A DNA stretch of 64,000 nucleotides from Alienimonas californiensis (lineage in GTDB: Bacteria; Planctomycetota; Planctomycetia; Planctomycetales; Planctomycetaceae). A program made the translations under genes and the position numbers. Below the pieces are notes generated by a model. The model ran no database searches, had not been told where the DNA came from, and worked only from the letters and a program-made list of their open reading frames with translations. Positions 1-7,825 of the stretch are shown here, piece after piece (position 1 is the first letter of the stretch; every line of letters begins with the position of its first letter). The DNA lies in the NCBI RefSeq assembly GCF_007743815.1, contig NZ_CP036265.1, positions 2,224,323 to 2,288,322 of the forward strand, in the 5' to 3' direction.

Positions 1-226
1 GCGAAAGGTGGCCCGCGTGCGGCTGTCCAACGGCAAGGAGTGCACCGCCTACATCCCGGGCGAAGGCCACAACCTGCAGGAGCACAGCATCGTGCTGGTC
101 CGCGGCGGCCGGGTCCGCGACCTGCCGGGCGTCCGTTACAAGATCGTCCGCGGCGTGCTGGACACCCTCGGGGTGAACGGCCGTCAGCAGGCCCGCAGCC
201 GCTACGGCGCCAAGCGGCCCAAGTAA
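1..226 (+). CDS. rpsL: Small ribosomal subunit protein uS12, C-terminal part (partial)
   Basis: The window opens inside this gene; the reading frame is already open at base 2 (RKVARVRL...), so the start lies upstream. The visible 74 residues match the conserved C-terminal half of S12: the [13 protein letters not shown] strand, the [14 protein letters not shown] loop, the [14 protein letters not shown] segment containing the RVRDLPG decoding-centre loop, and the basic SRYGAKRPK tail. S12 sits in the decoding centre of the 30S subunit and monitors codon-anticodon pairing. It is the first visible gene of a str-type operon, 95 bases ahead of rpsG. The N-terminal PNS loop, where streptomycin-resistance changes usually fall, is outside the window. 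Identification is close to certain. Confidence 0.97.
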   Translation, partial: RKVARVRLSNGKECTAYIPGEGHNLQEHSIVLVRGGRVRDLPGVRYKIVRGVLDTLGVNGRQQARSRYGAKRPK

Positions 227-309
227 TGTGGGATCGGGGAGGTCGGATGGCGGGTGGAACACGCCGCGATCCGTCAGGCCCGTCACATCCCAACTCCGAC
301 ATCCCACAT
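226..309 (+). promoter_or_regulatory. Structured rpsL-rpsG spacer (long-range hairpin)
   Basis: The spacer between rpsL and rpsG can fold on itself. The nine bases at 226-234 are exactly complementary to 301-309, and 242-247 are complementary to 295-300, so both helices stack with a 7-base bulge on one side. The structure ends about 12 bases before the rpsG start codon. In enterobacteria the rpsL-rpsG spacer is the translational operator for S7; whether this one works that way is inference from position and shape only. Confidence 0.4.
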
Positions 310-321
310 CCGCCCCCCTGA

Positions 322-831
322 ATGTCCAAGTCCTACACCGCCTCCCGTAAGCAGCTGAAGCCGGACCCGCGGTACAACTCGCTGCTGGCGTCGAAGTTCG
401 TCAACTGCCTGATGTACGACGGCAAGAAGAGCACCGCCTTTCAGGTGTTCTACGACGCCCTCGACCGCATCCAGGAGCGGATGCCCCGCACCGAGCCCAC
501 CGCCGAGGACGCCGAGGGGAAGGAACTCTCCCCGATCGACGTCTTCCACAAGGCCGTGGAGAACATCAAGCCGGCCATCGAGGTCCGCAGCAAGCGGGTC
601 GGCGGCGCCACCTATCAGGTGCCGACCCCCGTCAGCCCCAAGCGGCAGCAGACCCTCGCCATCCGCTGGCTGCTCGAGTCCGTCCGGTCCAAGAAGGGCC
701 GCCCGACGCACCTGAGCCTCTCCGACGAGCTCATGGCCGCCTATAAGCGGGAAGGCGTCGCGATGACCAAGCGGGAGAATATTCACAAGATGGCCGACGC
801 CAACAAGGCGTTCGCCCACTTCGCCTATTGA
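322..831 (+). CDS. rpsG: Small ribosomal subunit protein uS7
   Basis: A 169-residue S7, the primary 16S rRNA binder that nucleates the 30S head and lies near the E site. The core is plain: [17 protein letters not shown] and [19 protein letters not shown] near the N-terminus, [23 protein letters not shown] in the middle, and the [14 protein letters not shown] helix. It is slightly longer than the usual roughly 156 residues because of an acidic insert at about residues 54-75 ([15 protein letters not shown]) before the helix that leads into VENIKP. The ATG at 322 gives [16 protein letters not shown], a normal basic S7 N-terminus. It lies between rpsL and fusA in the usual str-operon order. Confidence 0.97.
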   Translation: MSKSYTASRKQLKPDPRYNSLLASKFVNCLMYDGKKSTAFQVFYDALDRIQERMPRTEPTAEDAEGKELSPIDVFHKAVENIKPAIEVRSKRVGGATYQVPTPVSPKRQQTLAIRWLLESVRSKKGRPTHLSLSDELMAAYKREGVAMTKRENIHKMADANKAFAHFAY

Positions 832-857
832 GTCGGGCTTCGAACCCGCGACACTCG

Positions 858-897
858 CAGCCGCGTCGGGTCCCCGCCCGCCGCGGCTGTTTTCGTT
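858..897 (+). terminator. Stem-loop with T-rich tail after rpsG
   Basis: Eight-base GC-rich arms at 858-865 and 882-889 enclose a 16-base loop and are followed by TTTTCGTT, the layout of an intrinsic terminator or attenuator. It lies 27 bases after the rpsG stop and could reduce read-through into fusA. No experimental support; the T run is short. Confidence 0.45.
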
Positions 898-911
898 CCC
901 TCCGCACCCCG

Positions 912-943
912 TAACGCGGAGGCCCGGCCGGGCCTCCGCGTTA
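912..943 (+). promoter_or_regulatory. Perfect 32-bp palindrome immediately before fusA
   Basis: Bases 912-927 are the exact reverse complement of 928-943, giving a 16-bp perfect palindrome arm pair with no spacer. It ends 13 bases before the fusA ATG, so the hairpin, or a protein bound to the duplex, would sit on or next to the ribosome-loading region. No T run follows, so it does not look like a standard intrinsic terminator. Function unknown. Confidence 0.5.
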
Positions 944-956
944 GAGCAACCCACCC

Positions 957-3053
957 ATGGCCGACCCCGACCCAGCCGACCTGTCCCGCCTGCGGAATAT
1001 CGGGATCGTCGCCCACATCGACGCCGGCAAGACGACCACCACGGAGCGGGTTCTCTTCTACACCGAGTCCACCCACAAAATGGGCGAGGTGGACGACGGC
1101 ACCACCGAGACGGACTTCGACCCGGAGGAGTCCCAGCGCGGCATCACGATCTATTCCGCCGCGGTGACCTGCTTCTGGCAGGGGCACACGGTGAATATTA
1201 TCGACACCCCGGGGCACGTCGATTTCACCGCCGAGGTGCAGCGGAGCCTGCGGGTGTTGGACGGCGCCGCGGTCGTGTTCAGCGCCGTGGAGGGCGTGGA
1301 GGCCCAGAGCGAAACCGTCTGGCGGCAGGCGGATCAATACGACGTCCCCCGCATCTGCTTCATTAATAAGCTGGACCGCATCGGGGCGGACTGGGAGTCG
1401 GTGCTGGGGCAGATCGAGACCCGTCTGCACGGCGTCCCCGTGGCGGTCACGGCCCCGATGATGCCGGGCCCGCAGCAGTTGGAGGGGATCATCGACCTTG
1501 TCACGCAGGAGGCCGTCACCTTCGAGGGGGACCTCGGCGAGCAGGTCAAACGCGGGCCGATCCCGGAGCAATACGCCGACCTCGCCGCCGAGTGGCGGGG
1601 CAAGTTATTGGAAGCCGTCGCCACCACCAGCGACGCCCTCACGGAGACCTTTCTCGAAACCGACACCCTCCCCGAGGCCGACCTCCGCGCCGGTCTGCGG
1701 GCGGCGACGTTGGAGGGCAAGCTCCAGCCGGTCTTCTGCGGGTCCAGCCTGCACCGCGTGGGCGTGCAGCCGTTGCTGGACGGGGTGGTCGATTATCTGC
1801 CCTCGCCGCTGGACCGCGGCGCCGTCACCGGGACGCACCCCAACCCCAAAAAGGCCGACGAAAAGCAGGTCCGCAAGCCGGACCCGTCCGAACCGCTCGC
1901 CGCCCTGGCCTTCAAGATCGTCGCCGACAAGCACGGCGACCTGTATTTCGTGCGGGTCTACAGCGGCACGCTCAAGACCGGCTCCCGCCTGTTAAATCCG
2001 CGCACCGGCAAGAAGGAGCTGGTCAACCAGATCTGGCGGATGCAGGCGGACAGTCGCACGAAGGTGGACGAGGTCGGCCCCGGCGACATCGTCGGCCTGT
2101 TCGGCCCGAAGGAGGCCGTCACCGGCGACACCCTGTGCGATCAGGCCCAGCCAATCGTGCTGGAGTCGATCCGGTTCCCGGAGACCGTAATCAGCATGGC
2201 GGTCGAGCCGGAAAGCAGCGCCGACCGTAAAAAGCTGGAGGAAACGATGGTCCGCCTCTCCCGGCAGGACCCGACCTTCGACGCCCGCATCAATCCGGAG
2301 ACCGGCCAGACGATCGTCTCCGGCATGGGCGAGTTGCACCTGGAGGTCATCAAGAACCGCATGGAACGCGACTTCAATCTGAAGATTCGCGTGCACAAAC
2401 CGCGGGTGAGTTATCGGGAGACGGTGAAGGCCGGCCCGCCGATCGCCGGCCGCGGGGAGTTCGACCGCGCGCTGGCCGAGGGCGCCGTCGACCACGCCGA
2501 GGTGACGGTCACGCTGGAACGGATGGAACTGGAGGACGCCGCCGCCGAGCCGATCGCGTTCGTCCACACCCTGCCGCACGATTTTCCGAAGGCGACGCTG
2601 GCGATCGTCAAACAGGCCGCCCTGGACGAGGCCCGCGGCGGCGGCGTGGTGGGCTACCCGCTCAGCGGCGTGAAGTTGACGGTCACCGGGGTCGATTATA
2701 TTCCCGGCACGACCAGCGAGACGGCCCTCTCCGCGGCGAGCGCCCGGGCGGTGCGGGACTGCCTGGACGAGGGCGACTGCGTGCTGCTGGAACCGAAGAT
2801 GAAGCTGGAGGTGGTCACCCCCGGCGAGTTCCTCGGCAACATCCAGGCGGACCTGCAAAGCCGTCGCGCGATCATCACCGGCAGCGAACCGCGGGGGGAT
2901 CTCACGGTCGTCGACGCCGAAGTGGCCTTGGCAAAAATGTTCGGCTATAGCACGCAGGTCCGCAGCCTCTCCCAGGGCCGGGCGAGCTATTCGATGGAAC
3001 TGCTCAAATACGACGCCGCCCCGCCGGAGGTGTTGGAGGAGATGCTGGGGTAG
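957..3053 (+). CDS. fusA: Translation elongation factor G
   Basis: A 698-residue GTPase that drives ribosomal translocation, and with RRF splits post-termination ribosomes. The G domain is complete: P-loop AHIDAGKTTTTER at about 19-31, switch I ending in QRGITIYSAA, switch II DTPGHVDFTAEVQ, and NKLDR. Domain II, III (ETGQTIVSGMGELHLEVI), IV (RVSYRETVKAGPPIAGRGEFDRA) and V (GEFLGNIQADLQSRR...) follow in order. The switch I region reads VDDGTTETDFDPEESQ, unlike the E. coli sequence; planctomycetes are known to carry the spdEFG1/spdEFG2 subfamilies, and this may be one of them. The domain IV tip keeps the glycine-rich loop. The gene follows rpsG as expected, but tuf is not downstream. Confidence 0.96.
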   Translation: MADPDPADLSRLRNIGIVAHIDAGKTTTTERVLFYTESTHKMGEVDDGTTETDFDPEESQRGITIYSAAVTCFWQGHTVNIIDTPGHVDFTAEVQRSLRVLDGAAVVFSAVEGVEAQSETVWRQADQYDVPRICFINKLDRIGADWESVLGQIETRLHGVPVAVTAPMMPGPQQLEGIIDLVTQEAVTFEGDLGEQVKRGPIPEQYADLAAEWRGKLLEAVATTSDALTETFLETDTLPEADLRAGLRAATLEGKLQPVFCGSSLHRVGVQPLLDGVVDYLPSPLDRGAVTGTHPNPKKADEKQVRKPDPSEPLAALAFKIVADKHGDLYFVRVYSGTLKTGSRLLNPRTGKKELVNQIWRMQADSRTKVDEVGPGDIVGLFGPKEAVTGDTLCDQAQPIVLESIRFPETVISMAVEPESSADRKKLEETMVRLSRQDPTFDARINPETGQTIVSGMGELHLEVIKNRMERDFNLKIRVHKPRVSYRETVKAGPPIAGRGEFDRALAEGAVDHAEVTVTLERMELEDAAAEPIAFVHTLPHDFPKATLAIVKQAALDEARGGGVVGYPLSGVKLTVTGVDYIPGTTSETALSAASARAVRDCLDEGDCVLLEPKMKLEVVTPGEFLGNIQADLQSRRAIITGSEPRGDLTVVDAEVALAKMFGYSTQVRSLSQGRASYSMELLKYDAAPPEVLEEMLG

Positions 3054-3057
3054 ACAT

Positions 3058-3717
3058 ATGAGTGACCTCAAACGCAAGACCGTAAGCGAGAAGGTGATTT
3101 CCAACCTCCTTATGGCTACACGCCGGAGATGTTGTCTCTGCGTTTACCTTGAAGGAAATACAGACCGACGGAGGGTGCAGATCGCCCACATCGATAGAGA
3201 CCGGTCGAACAACGCGGAAGCTAATCTCGTGCCGCTGTGCCTCGACCATCACGATGAGTACGACTCCCGCACCAGCCAATCCAAAGGGCTGTTGCCGTCA
3301 GAACTCGCAATATATAAGCGAAAACTTATCGCCGACATCGCGGAAGGACGGCTTACCCAAGACCCGCCGCCGGTGGTCGAGCAAACGGTCGAAACGCCTG
3401 CGGAGCACGACGCTTTTACTTATGGAGTTCTATTTGCTGACATCAGCCGAATACTCGCAGTGCACGATCTTGTCGGGATGGTGCCACCTGCTGGCACAGA
3501 CGAGTACGACCTAGAAGTTGAGGACGTGATTTACATGACCAAAACAAGGCCCGAATCGGACTGGCCGGCAGCACTTCGGCAGATTTTTCTCCGTTGGTTC
3601 GGATCTGGTCTTCCTATAGCTGAAGACGCGTTCTCGCGCCTTTCTGAAGACTTGTTGGCGGCAGTGCGACTGAATGAAAGGCGGGAGTTGTCGTACAATC
3701 CTTCCGCTGCGAACTAG
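3058..3717 (+). CDS. HNH-type zinc-binding protein, possible nuclease
   Basis: A 219-residue protein of unknown role. Residues 25-65 carry an HNH-like zinc site: a CxxC pair (Cys25, Cys28), an IAHIDRD motif with His44, asparagines at 51-55, and LCLDHHDEYD with Cys61, His64 and His65. This pattern is typical of HNH endonucleases of mobile elements or restriction-like proteins. The C-terminal 130 residues have no motif I recognise. The gene begins 4 bases after the fusA stop, with no clear ribosome-binding site of its own, yet its base composition is visibly less GC-rich than fusA and it uses A/T-ending codons freely. I infer a later insertion behind the str operon. Cleavage activity is not demonstrated. 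Confidence 0.65.
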   Translation: MSDLKRKTVSEKVISNLLMATRRRCCLCVYLEGNTDRRRVQIAHIDRDRSNNAEANLVPLCLDHHDEYDSRTSQSKGLLPSELAIYKRKLIADIAEGRLTQDPPPVVEQTVETPAEHDAFTYGVLFADISRILAVHDLVGMVPPAGTDEYDLEVEDVIYMTKTRPESDWPAALRQIFLRWFGSGLPIAEDAFSRLSEDLLAAVRLNERRELSYNPSAAN

Positions 3718-3867
3718 GTAGCGGTTGCAGGGCCGACGTTGGAATAAGGCCTGCCGGGCCACCCCCTCGTGTAAGTTTGTCGCGGCAGCCTCTCTCACCT
3801 CGCGTCTCGTAGTGGCGGGCGGTGCAGTACACTTCTCGCGACGCGTCGCCTGTAAGGAGCCCGCCCG

Positions 3868-4584
3868 ATGTCCGCCGCCCTTGCCCCGTCGCCCGCCGCC
3901 GAGAGCGCCGAGACCGAGCCGGCCCGGCCGGCGGAGCCGCGGTTGTTGATGACCCGGGCGGAGTTCGAAGCCGCCGACGCCTGCCCCGGCACGCGGGTCG
4001 AATGGCTCGGCGTGACCGGCGAAACCCGCGACGGCGAACCGCTGGGCCACGTCCGGCCCCGCTTCGGCTTCAACCCCGACGGCAGCTACGCCATGGCGAA
4101 TCGCCAACACAGCACGCTCGTCACGAACTTGATCGCCCTCCTGCTGGGGGCGGTCGACCGGGATGTTTGGGAGGTGTTCACCCAAGACGCCGAGGTCGGC
4201 TGTCTCACCGGCCGACACCGCTTCCCCGACGTGGTCCTCACCCGCCTACCGGCCCGCTACGCCGATCACCCGCGGGACCGCGAATTCGTGCTGCTCAACC
4301 CCTCGGTCTGCATCGAAGTGTTGTCGGAGGGAACGGAGGCGGTCGATCTGCGGGACAAGCCGGGCGATTACCTCTCGATCCCCAGCGTGACGGACTATCT
4401 CGTCGTCGCGCAGGACGAACCGAACGTGCTGCATCACCGCCGGGCCGCGGGCGGAGCGATGAACGACGAACCGGCGGCGTGGGCGGTGGAGCGAATTGCC
4501 GACCTGGCCGCGACCGTCACGCTGACCGCTCCCGCGGCGACGCTGCCGCTGGCGGAGATCTACAAGCGGGTCTTCCCGGCGTGA
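3868..4584 (+). CDS. Uma2 family putative endonuclease (DUF820)
   Basis: A 238-residue protein matching the Uma2/DUF820 family, a PD-(D/E)XK nuclease-fold group very expanded in planctomycetes and cyanobacteria. The order of elements is typical: LMTRAEFEAAD and a short RVEWLGVTGE strand, a QHSTLVTNLIALL helix, FTQDAEVGCLTGRHRFPDVVL with the catalytic-type PD, then LNPSVCIEVLSEGTEAVDLRDK with the E...K pair, and IPSVTDYLVVAQDEPNVLHHRR. The first 25 residues are a low-complexity Ala/Pro/Glu leader. AAGGAG lies 9 bases before the ATG. The biological role of Uma2 proteins is poorly known. A small membrane-protein gene starts in the overlapping GTGA at its end. Confidence 0.85.
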   Translation: MSAALAPSPAAESAETEPARPAEPRLLMTRAEFEAADACPGTRVEWLGVTGETRDGEPLGHVRPRFGFNPDGSYAMANRQHSTLVTNLIALLLGAVDRDVWEVFTQDAEVGCLTGRHRFPDVVLTRLPARYADHPRDREFVLLNPSVCIEVLSEGTEAVDLRDKPGDYLSIPSVTDYLVVAQDEPNVLHHRRAAGGAMNDEPAAWAVERIADLAATVTLTAPAATLPLAEIYKRVFPA

Positions 4585-4940
4585 GTTGGGACGCCGCCCC
4601 GCCGCCGTCCAGGGATCGGCGGGCGAGCGCGGCGTTGACGGGGTGGGTCGTCGGGGTGACGACCGGCATGTGCGGGCCGCTGGCGTTCGCTTGGGCTGCC
4701 GAGGGGTTCTCGGCGCCGGGGCTGTTGGGCGTCCTCTGTTTGTTAGTCGCCGGGGCCTTGGCGGCGACGGCGACCTTCCCGCTGGGCCTGCTCGCGGCAC
4801 TGGCGGAAGAACGTGTACGAGCCCTCCGCGGTGGCCGCTGGTCGCCGGGCCGCGGGGCGTTCGCCGCCGCTTGGCTGGCCGGTTGGCTGGCGGCGATCGG
4901 CCCCACCGTGGCGCTGGGCTTCTGGCTCGTCACGCTCTGA
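4581..4940 (+). CDS. Small hydrophobic membrane protein, function unknown
   Basis: A 119-residue protein that starts with GTG at 4581, overlapping the stop of the Uma2 gene (GTGA), which argues for translational coupling. After a short polar head it has about three hydrophobic segments (around TGWVVGVTTGMCGPLAFAW, LLGVLCLLVAGALAAT and AAWLAGWLAAIGPTVALG). A basic loop ERVRALRGGRWSPGR precedes the last segment. The same plan (hydrophobic pairs, an ERRRG/RGGRW basic loop, one last hydrophobic helix) is seen in the products of the genes at 6969 and 7379, so these may be distant paralogues. No known family recognised. Confidence 0.6.
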   Translation: MSWDAAPPPSRDRRASAALTGWVVGVTTGMCGPLAFAWAAEGFSAPGLLGVLCLLVAGALAATATFPLGLLAALAEERVRALRGGRWSPGRGAFAAAWLAGWLAAIGPTVALGFWLVTL

Positions 4941-4957
4941 TCGCTCCCCGCCCCGCC

Positions 4958-5362
4958 ATGTCCGCCGACGCCTCCGACGACGGGCCTGCACACGATTGGC
5001 CGGAGGACGACGTGCTGGCTGCGGGGGAGACGGTCGGGTGCCTGGAGAACTTCATCGGCATTCTGGCCGTGTTCTGCGCCGGGGCGGCGGTGATCGGGTA
5101 CGTCGCGGCGCTGCGGGCGCTGGGAGCCCAGTTCGGGCCGGCGAACTTTGTCGGCGGGGCGTTGGTGACGATCTCGGCGGCGGTCAACGTCGCCTACTGG
5201 GGCTACCGGCTGACCGGCAGCACGGCGCTGGCGGCGGACTACGAACGCGGCCTAAAGTACCTGCTCGCCCCGTTCAACGTCTCGTTCGGCCTGTACGCCG
5301 CGGTCGTGCTGGCCGCAGAACTGCGGGCCGGCCGCAACCCGGCGGTGCGTCGTTCCGTCTGA
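4958..5362 (+). CDS. Membrane protein with three hydrophobic segments, unknown
   Basis: A 134-residue protein. An acidic, soluble N-terminus of about 30 residues (DASDDGPAHDWPEDD) is followed by hydrophobic stretches at about 34-55 (FIGILAVFCAGAAVIGYVAA), 67-85 (GGALVTISAAVNVAYWG) and 103-122 (APFNVSFGLYAAVVLAAEL). No catalytic motif or known domain was recognised. It starts 17 bases after the previous small membrane protein and probably belongs to the same transcript as the Uma2 gene. The ATG at 4958 is chosen because the upstream part of the frame is antisense-like, Arg/Gly-rich and unlike protein. Confidence 0.6.
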   Translation: MSADASDDGPAHDWPEDDVLAAGETVGCLENFIGILAVFCAGAAVIGYVAALRALGAQFGPANFVGGALVTISAAVNVAYWGYRLTGSTALAADYERGLKYLLAPFNVSFGLYAAVVLAAELRAGRNPAVRRSV

Positions 5363-5377
5363 CGGCTGCGCCGACGG

Positions 5378-5395
5378 CCGATGCTTGCGCATCGG
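5378..5395. terminator. Short hairpin between convergent genes
   Basis: Seven-base arms 5378-5384 and 5389-5395 around a TTGC loop. It lies in the 97-base spacer between the plus-strand membrane-protein gene and the minus-strand beta-helix gene. No strong T run on either side. It could act as a bidirectional terminator or be one of the small dispersed hairpins of this genome. Confidence 0.35.
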
Positions 5396-5459
5396 GCTGG
5401 TATTGAACGTGGCGCCTGCGGGAAGGCTCCGCGACGAGCCGGGGTCGCCGTTCGATCGC

Positions 5460-6875
5460 TCAGGGGGCGGGCGCCCCCCGCTCGCCTTCGTTCGCCTCGT
5501 CGCCGAGGAGGTTGCCGGTGAAGGTCACGCCCCGCAGGTTGGCCGTCCTGATCGGTTCGCCGGCGGCGTCGGGGCGGTCGTCGCGGATCAGGTTGCCGGT
5601 GATCAGGCTGTTCGTCACGCCGTCCAGCAGCAGGCCGGCGGCGCCGTAGTCGGTGATCGTGTTGCCGGCGACGTTGATCCGGTCGCAGTCGCGGAAGATG
5701 AACGCCGCTTCGCCCTTCACCTCGCCGCTGCTGAGGTTGCCGGTGACGGCGCCGTCCGTGCAGCGTTCCAACCGCACGCCGAGCGTCGCCTCGGCCGCGT
5801 CGCTGTAGTTGTAGCGGGGGCTGCGGTCCAGCACGTTGTTCGCGATGACCAACCGTGTGCAGTCTTCGGCGACGAGGTTGGCGGCGTACCCCTGCCACAG
5901 CGTGTTGCCCGTGACGGTCGCGGCCCGGACGCCCTTCAGTTCCACGTTCACCCGCACGTCGGAGAGAACGTTGTCGGCGATCAGCACGTTCCCCACCCGC
6001 CGTTCGCCCTCGTCGTAGGGCCGCGGTTCGGCCTGCCCCCCGATGCGGATGTTGGCGGAGTCCGGCGCGTCGTGCCCGTGCTGGATGGTGCAGCCGACGA
6101 TCGCCACCTCCGCCACGCTGCGGTTCGTGCTGTCCAGCCAGACGTTCGCCGGTGCCCCGCGGTCCCCGGCCGGGCCGGTGTTGCCCTCGATGTCGCAGCC
6201 GGCGATCTGCAGGTTGCGCACCTCGCTGTCCCGCAGGACGACTCCGCCGCCGAAGTTGTAGCTGACGTGGCAGTTCGACAGCCCGATCTGGTGCAGGTTC
6301 ACCCCGTCCAGAAACACCCCCACGCCGGCGTTCTCGTAGAGGTGACAGTCCGACAGCGTCACGTTGCGGTTGCGGCCGGTCAGACGCACCGCGTGCCGGG
6401 CCTGGCGGACGACCAGCCGGGTGAGGGTCAGCTGCATCGTCCCCTCGGCCTCCACGCCGTCGGCCTGCGGGTGGACGCCGACGATCTCGAACCCGTCCAG
6501 CATCGGGGCGTTTTCGTTCGCCCAGACCTGATCCTTCACGCTGGCCGGGTCGGCGGTGCCGTCGTGGGAACCGACGACGCGGATGGCCGGCCCGGGGCCG
6601 GCCATCACGAGGCGGGCGACGCCGGCCCCGCTGACGGAGGTGCGGCCGCTCTTCGTCAGATCGACCACCAGCGGGGCGGTGATCCGCAGCGGCCCGGCCG
6701 GCAGGGTGACGGCGCCGCCGGCGTCGATCAGGGCCTGCAACGCGGCTGTGTCGTCCGCGACGCCGTCGCCGACGATCTCCGCGGCGACCGGCGCCGGTGC
6801 CGGGGCGGCGGAGAGCCCGAGCGGCAACAGCCCGACGACGAGCAGCGGACGAACGAACGACGGCAGGGCGATCAC
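5460..6875 (-). CDS. Secreted right-handed parallel beta-helix protein
   Basis: A 471-residue predicted exported protein. A GTG at 6875 gives a short basic start and hydrophobic signal (FVRPLLVVGLLPLGLSAAPA). The next block, EIVGDGVADDTAALQALIDAGGAVTLPAG, is the hallmark start of pectate-lyase-3-type beta-helices (GDGVxDDTxAxQxAID). From about 150 to 460 there are repeated turns of the type xxVTGNxLxxxxxxNLVAEDC / LVIANNVLDRS / GAVTGNLSSGEV / INVAGNTITDYGAAGLLLDG, each roughly 20-25 residues, as in NosD/parallel beta-helix repeats. Substrate is unknown; a polysaccharide lyase, hydrolase or adhesin are all possible. The last codons run through a GC-rich repeat at 5461-5486. Expressed alone on the minus strand. 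Confidence 0.8.
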   Translation of the reverse strand: MIALPSFVRPLLVVGLLPLGLSAAPAPAPVAAEIVGDGVADDTAALQALIDAGGAVTLPAGPLRITAPLVVDLTKSGRTSVSGAGVARLVMAGPGPAIRVVGSHDGTADPASVKDQVWANENAPMLDGFEIVGVHPQADGVEAEGTMQLTLTRLVVRQARHAVRLTGRNRNVTLSDCHLYENAGVGVFLDGVNLHQIGLSNCHVSYNFGGGVVLRDSEVRNLQIAGCDIEGNTGPAGDRGAPANVWLDSTNRSVAEVAIVGCTIQHGHDAPDSANIRIGGQAEPRPYDEGERRVGNVLIADNVLSDVRVNVELKGVRAATVTGNTLWQGYAANLVAEDCTRLVIANNVLDRSPRYNYSDAAEATLGVRLERCTDGAVTGNLSSGEVKGEAAFIFRDCDRINVAGNTITDYGAAGLLLDGVTNSLITGNLIRDDRPDAAGEPIRTANLRGVTFTGNLLGDEANEGERGAPAP

Positions 6876-6955
6876 GGCACGTTCCGAGCGGGGGCGAACG
6901 CGCTCAGCCTGTCGGCAGGTCCGCGGAGCGACAACCATCGCCGGGGGCCGATCGG

Positions 6956-6961
6956 TAGGCT
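6956..6961 (+). promoter_or_regulatory. Candidate -10 element directly ahead of the 6969 gene
   Basis: TAGGCT preceded by CGG lies 7 bases before the ATG at 6969, so a transcript starting at the usual distance would be nearly leaderless. The same GGTAGGCT core occurs 14227-14234 ahead of the gene at 14268 and, on the minus strand, upstream of moeA near 43550. No convincing -35 hexamer was found. Confidence 0.25.
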
Positions 6962-6968
6962 GGGGGCC

Positions 6969-7373
6969 ATGAGGGACGACGACTTCCCCCCGCTGCCGGA
7001 CGAGGCCCCGCGGGCGCCGGGCGGGTTCCGGGGCTGGTTCTGGCACACGTTCCTCGGCCCGGCGAACGCCGCGGGGCTCGGCGGCTGGGCGGGGGTGTTC
7101 GGGCCGGTCGCCGTGCTGGCGGCGGCGACGGCGATCGTGAACGGCGTGGGAGTCGGGCCGGAGTTCTTCCTCGCACTGGTCTGCGCCGGGTCCGGCTCGC
7201 TGATCGTCGGCGTGCTGGTCGGGGGGATCGGCAGCCGGGCCGTGCATTGGGTCGAACGCCGCCGCGGCGAGCGCTGGCCGCGGTGGCGGTCGCAGTTCGT
7301 CGGCGGCTTCGCGGCCGGCGTGCTGACCGTGATCGCCCTCGCCGCGGTCGGCGCGACGCTGGCGAACTGGTGA
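6969..7373 (+). CDS. Small membrane protein, unknown (tandem paralogue pair, first)
   Basis: A 134-residue protein with an N-terminal polar head (DDDFPPLPDEAPRAPGG) and hydrophobic segments near 44-62 (VFGPVAVLAAATAIVNGV), 68-92 (FFLALVCAGSGSLIVGVLVGG) and 112-131 (FAAGVLTVIALAAVGATL). A basic loop WVERRRGERWPRWRSQF precedes the last helix. The following gene encodes the same arrangement with WLERRRGE...WRRFVAGFLLG at the same place, so the two look like a tandem duplication. No known domain recognised. The stop overlaps a possible GTG start of the next gene. Confidence 0.6.
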   Translation: MRDDDFPPLPDEAPRAPGGFRGWFWHTFLGPANAAGLGGWAGVFGPVAVLAAATAIVNGVGVGPEFFLALVCAGSGSLIVGVLVGGIGSRAVHWVERRRGERWPRWRSQFVGGFAAGVLTVIALAAVGATLANW

Positions 7374-7378
7374 CGAGG

Positions 7379-7762
7379 ATGTCCGAACCGCCATCGAACC
7401 GATCATCGGCCCCCTCGGACCCGACGCCGAAACCGCCGACGTTCGTGGTCGCGACGGAGTCAGCCTTCTACGGCAGTTGGTGTGGGCTGGCGGCACCGGT
7501 GATGGCCGCCCTCCTCTGGTCGGCCCTTTGGCAGATCCGCGATCCGGGGCGCGACCAGTTTGCTGCCCTGGCCGCCGCACCGGTCGTCGCCCTTCTCCTC
7601 ATGATCCCGGCTTGGGCGATCGGGCTGGCGGCCGATGCGTTCGGGCGGTGGTTGGAGAGACGCCGGGGGGAGTCGTCGTCGCCGGCATGGCGGCGGTTCG
7701 TCGCCGGGTTCTTGCTGGGATCGGCCGCGGTGGCGACCTATGTCTCCGCGATGGCGGGATGA
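7379..7762 (+). CDS. Small membrane protein, unknown (tandem paralogue pair, second)
   Basis: A 127-residue protein. A Ser/Pro-rich head of about 28 residues is followed by hydrophobic stretches (WCGLAAPVMAALLWSALW, LAAAPVVALLLMIPAWAIGL and FVAGFLLGSAAVATYVS). The basic WLERRRGE motif and the final FxAGF helix align with the preceding gene's product. The ATG at 7379 is preferred; an in-frame GTG at 7370 that overlaps the upstream TGA is the alternative and would add three residues. Function unknown. Confidence 0.6.
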   Translation: MSEPPSNRSSAPSDPTPKPPTFVVATESAFYGSWCGLAAPVMAALLWSALWQIRDPGRDQFAALAAAPVVALLLMIPAWAIGLAADAFGRWLERRRGESSSPAWRRFVAGFLLGSAAVATYVSAMAG

Positions 7763-7796
7763 CGACCGTCGCCGGCGGGAGGAACGTCCCGTCTCC

Positions 7797-7825
7797 CTGA
7801 CGATCGGCTGCCGGGGCGGTATCCT
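7797..7825 (+). promoter_or_regulatory. Candidate promoter for the aspartate kinase gene
   Basis: CTGACG at 7797-7802 and TATCCT at 7820-7825 are 17 bases apart, the standard spacing for a housekeeping sigma factor. The -10 element ends 6 bases before the ATG at 7832, so the message would be essentially leaderless, which fits the absence of a ribosome-binding site there. Visual match only. Confidence 0.35.
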
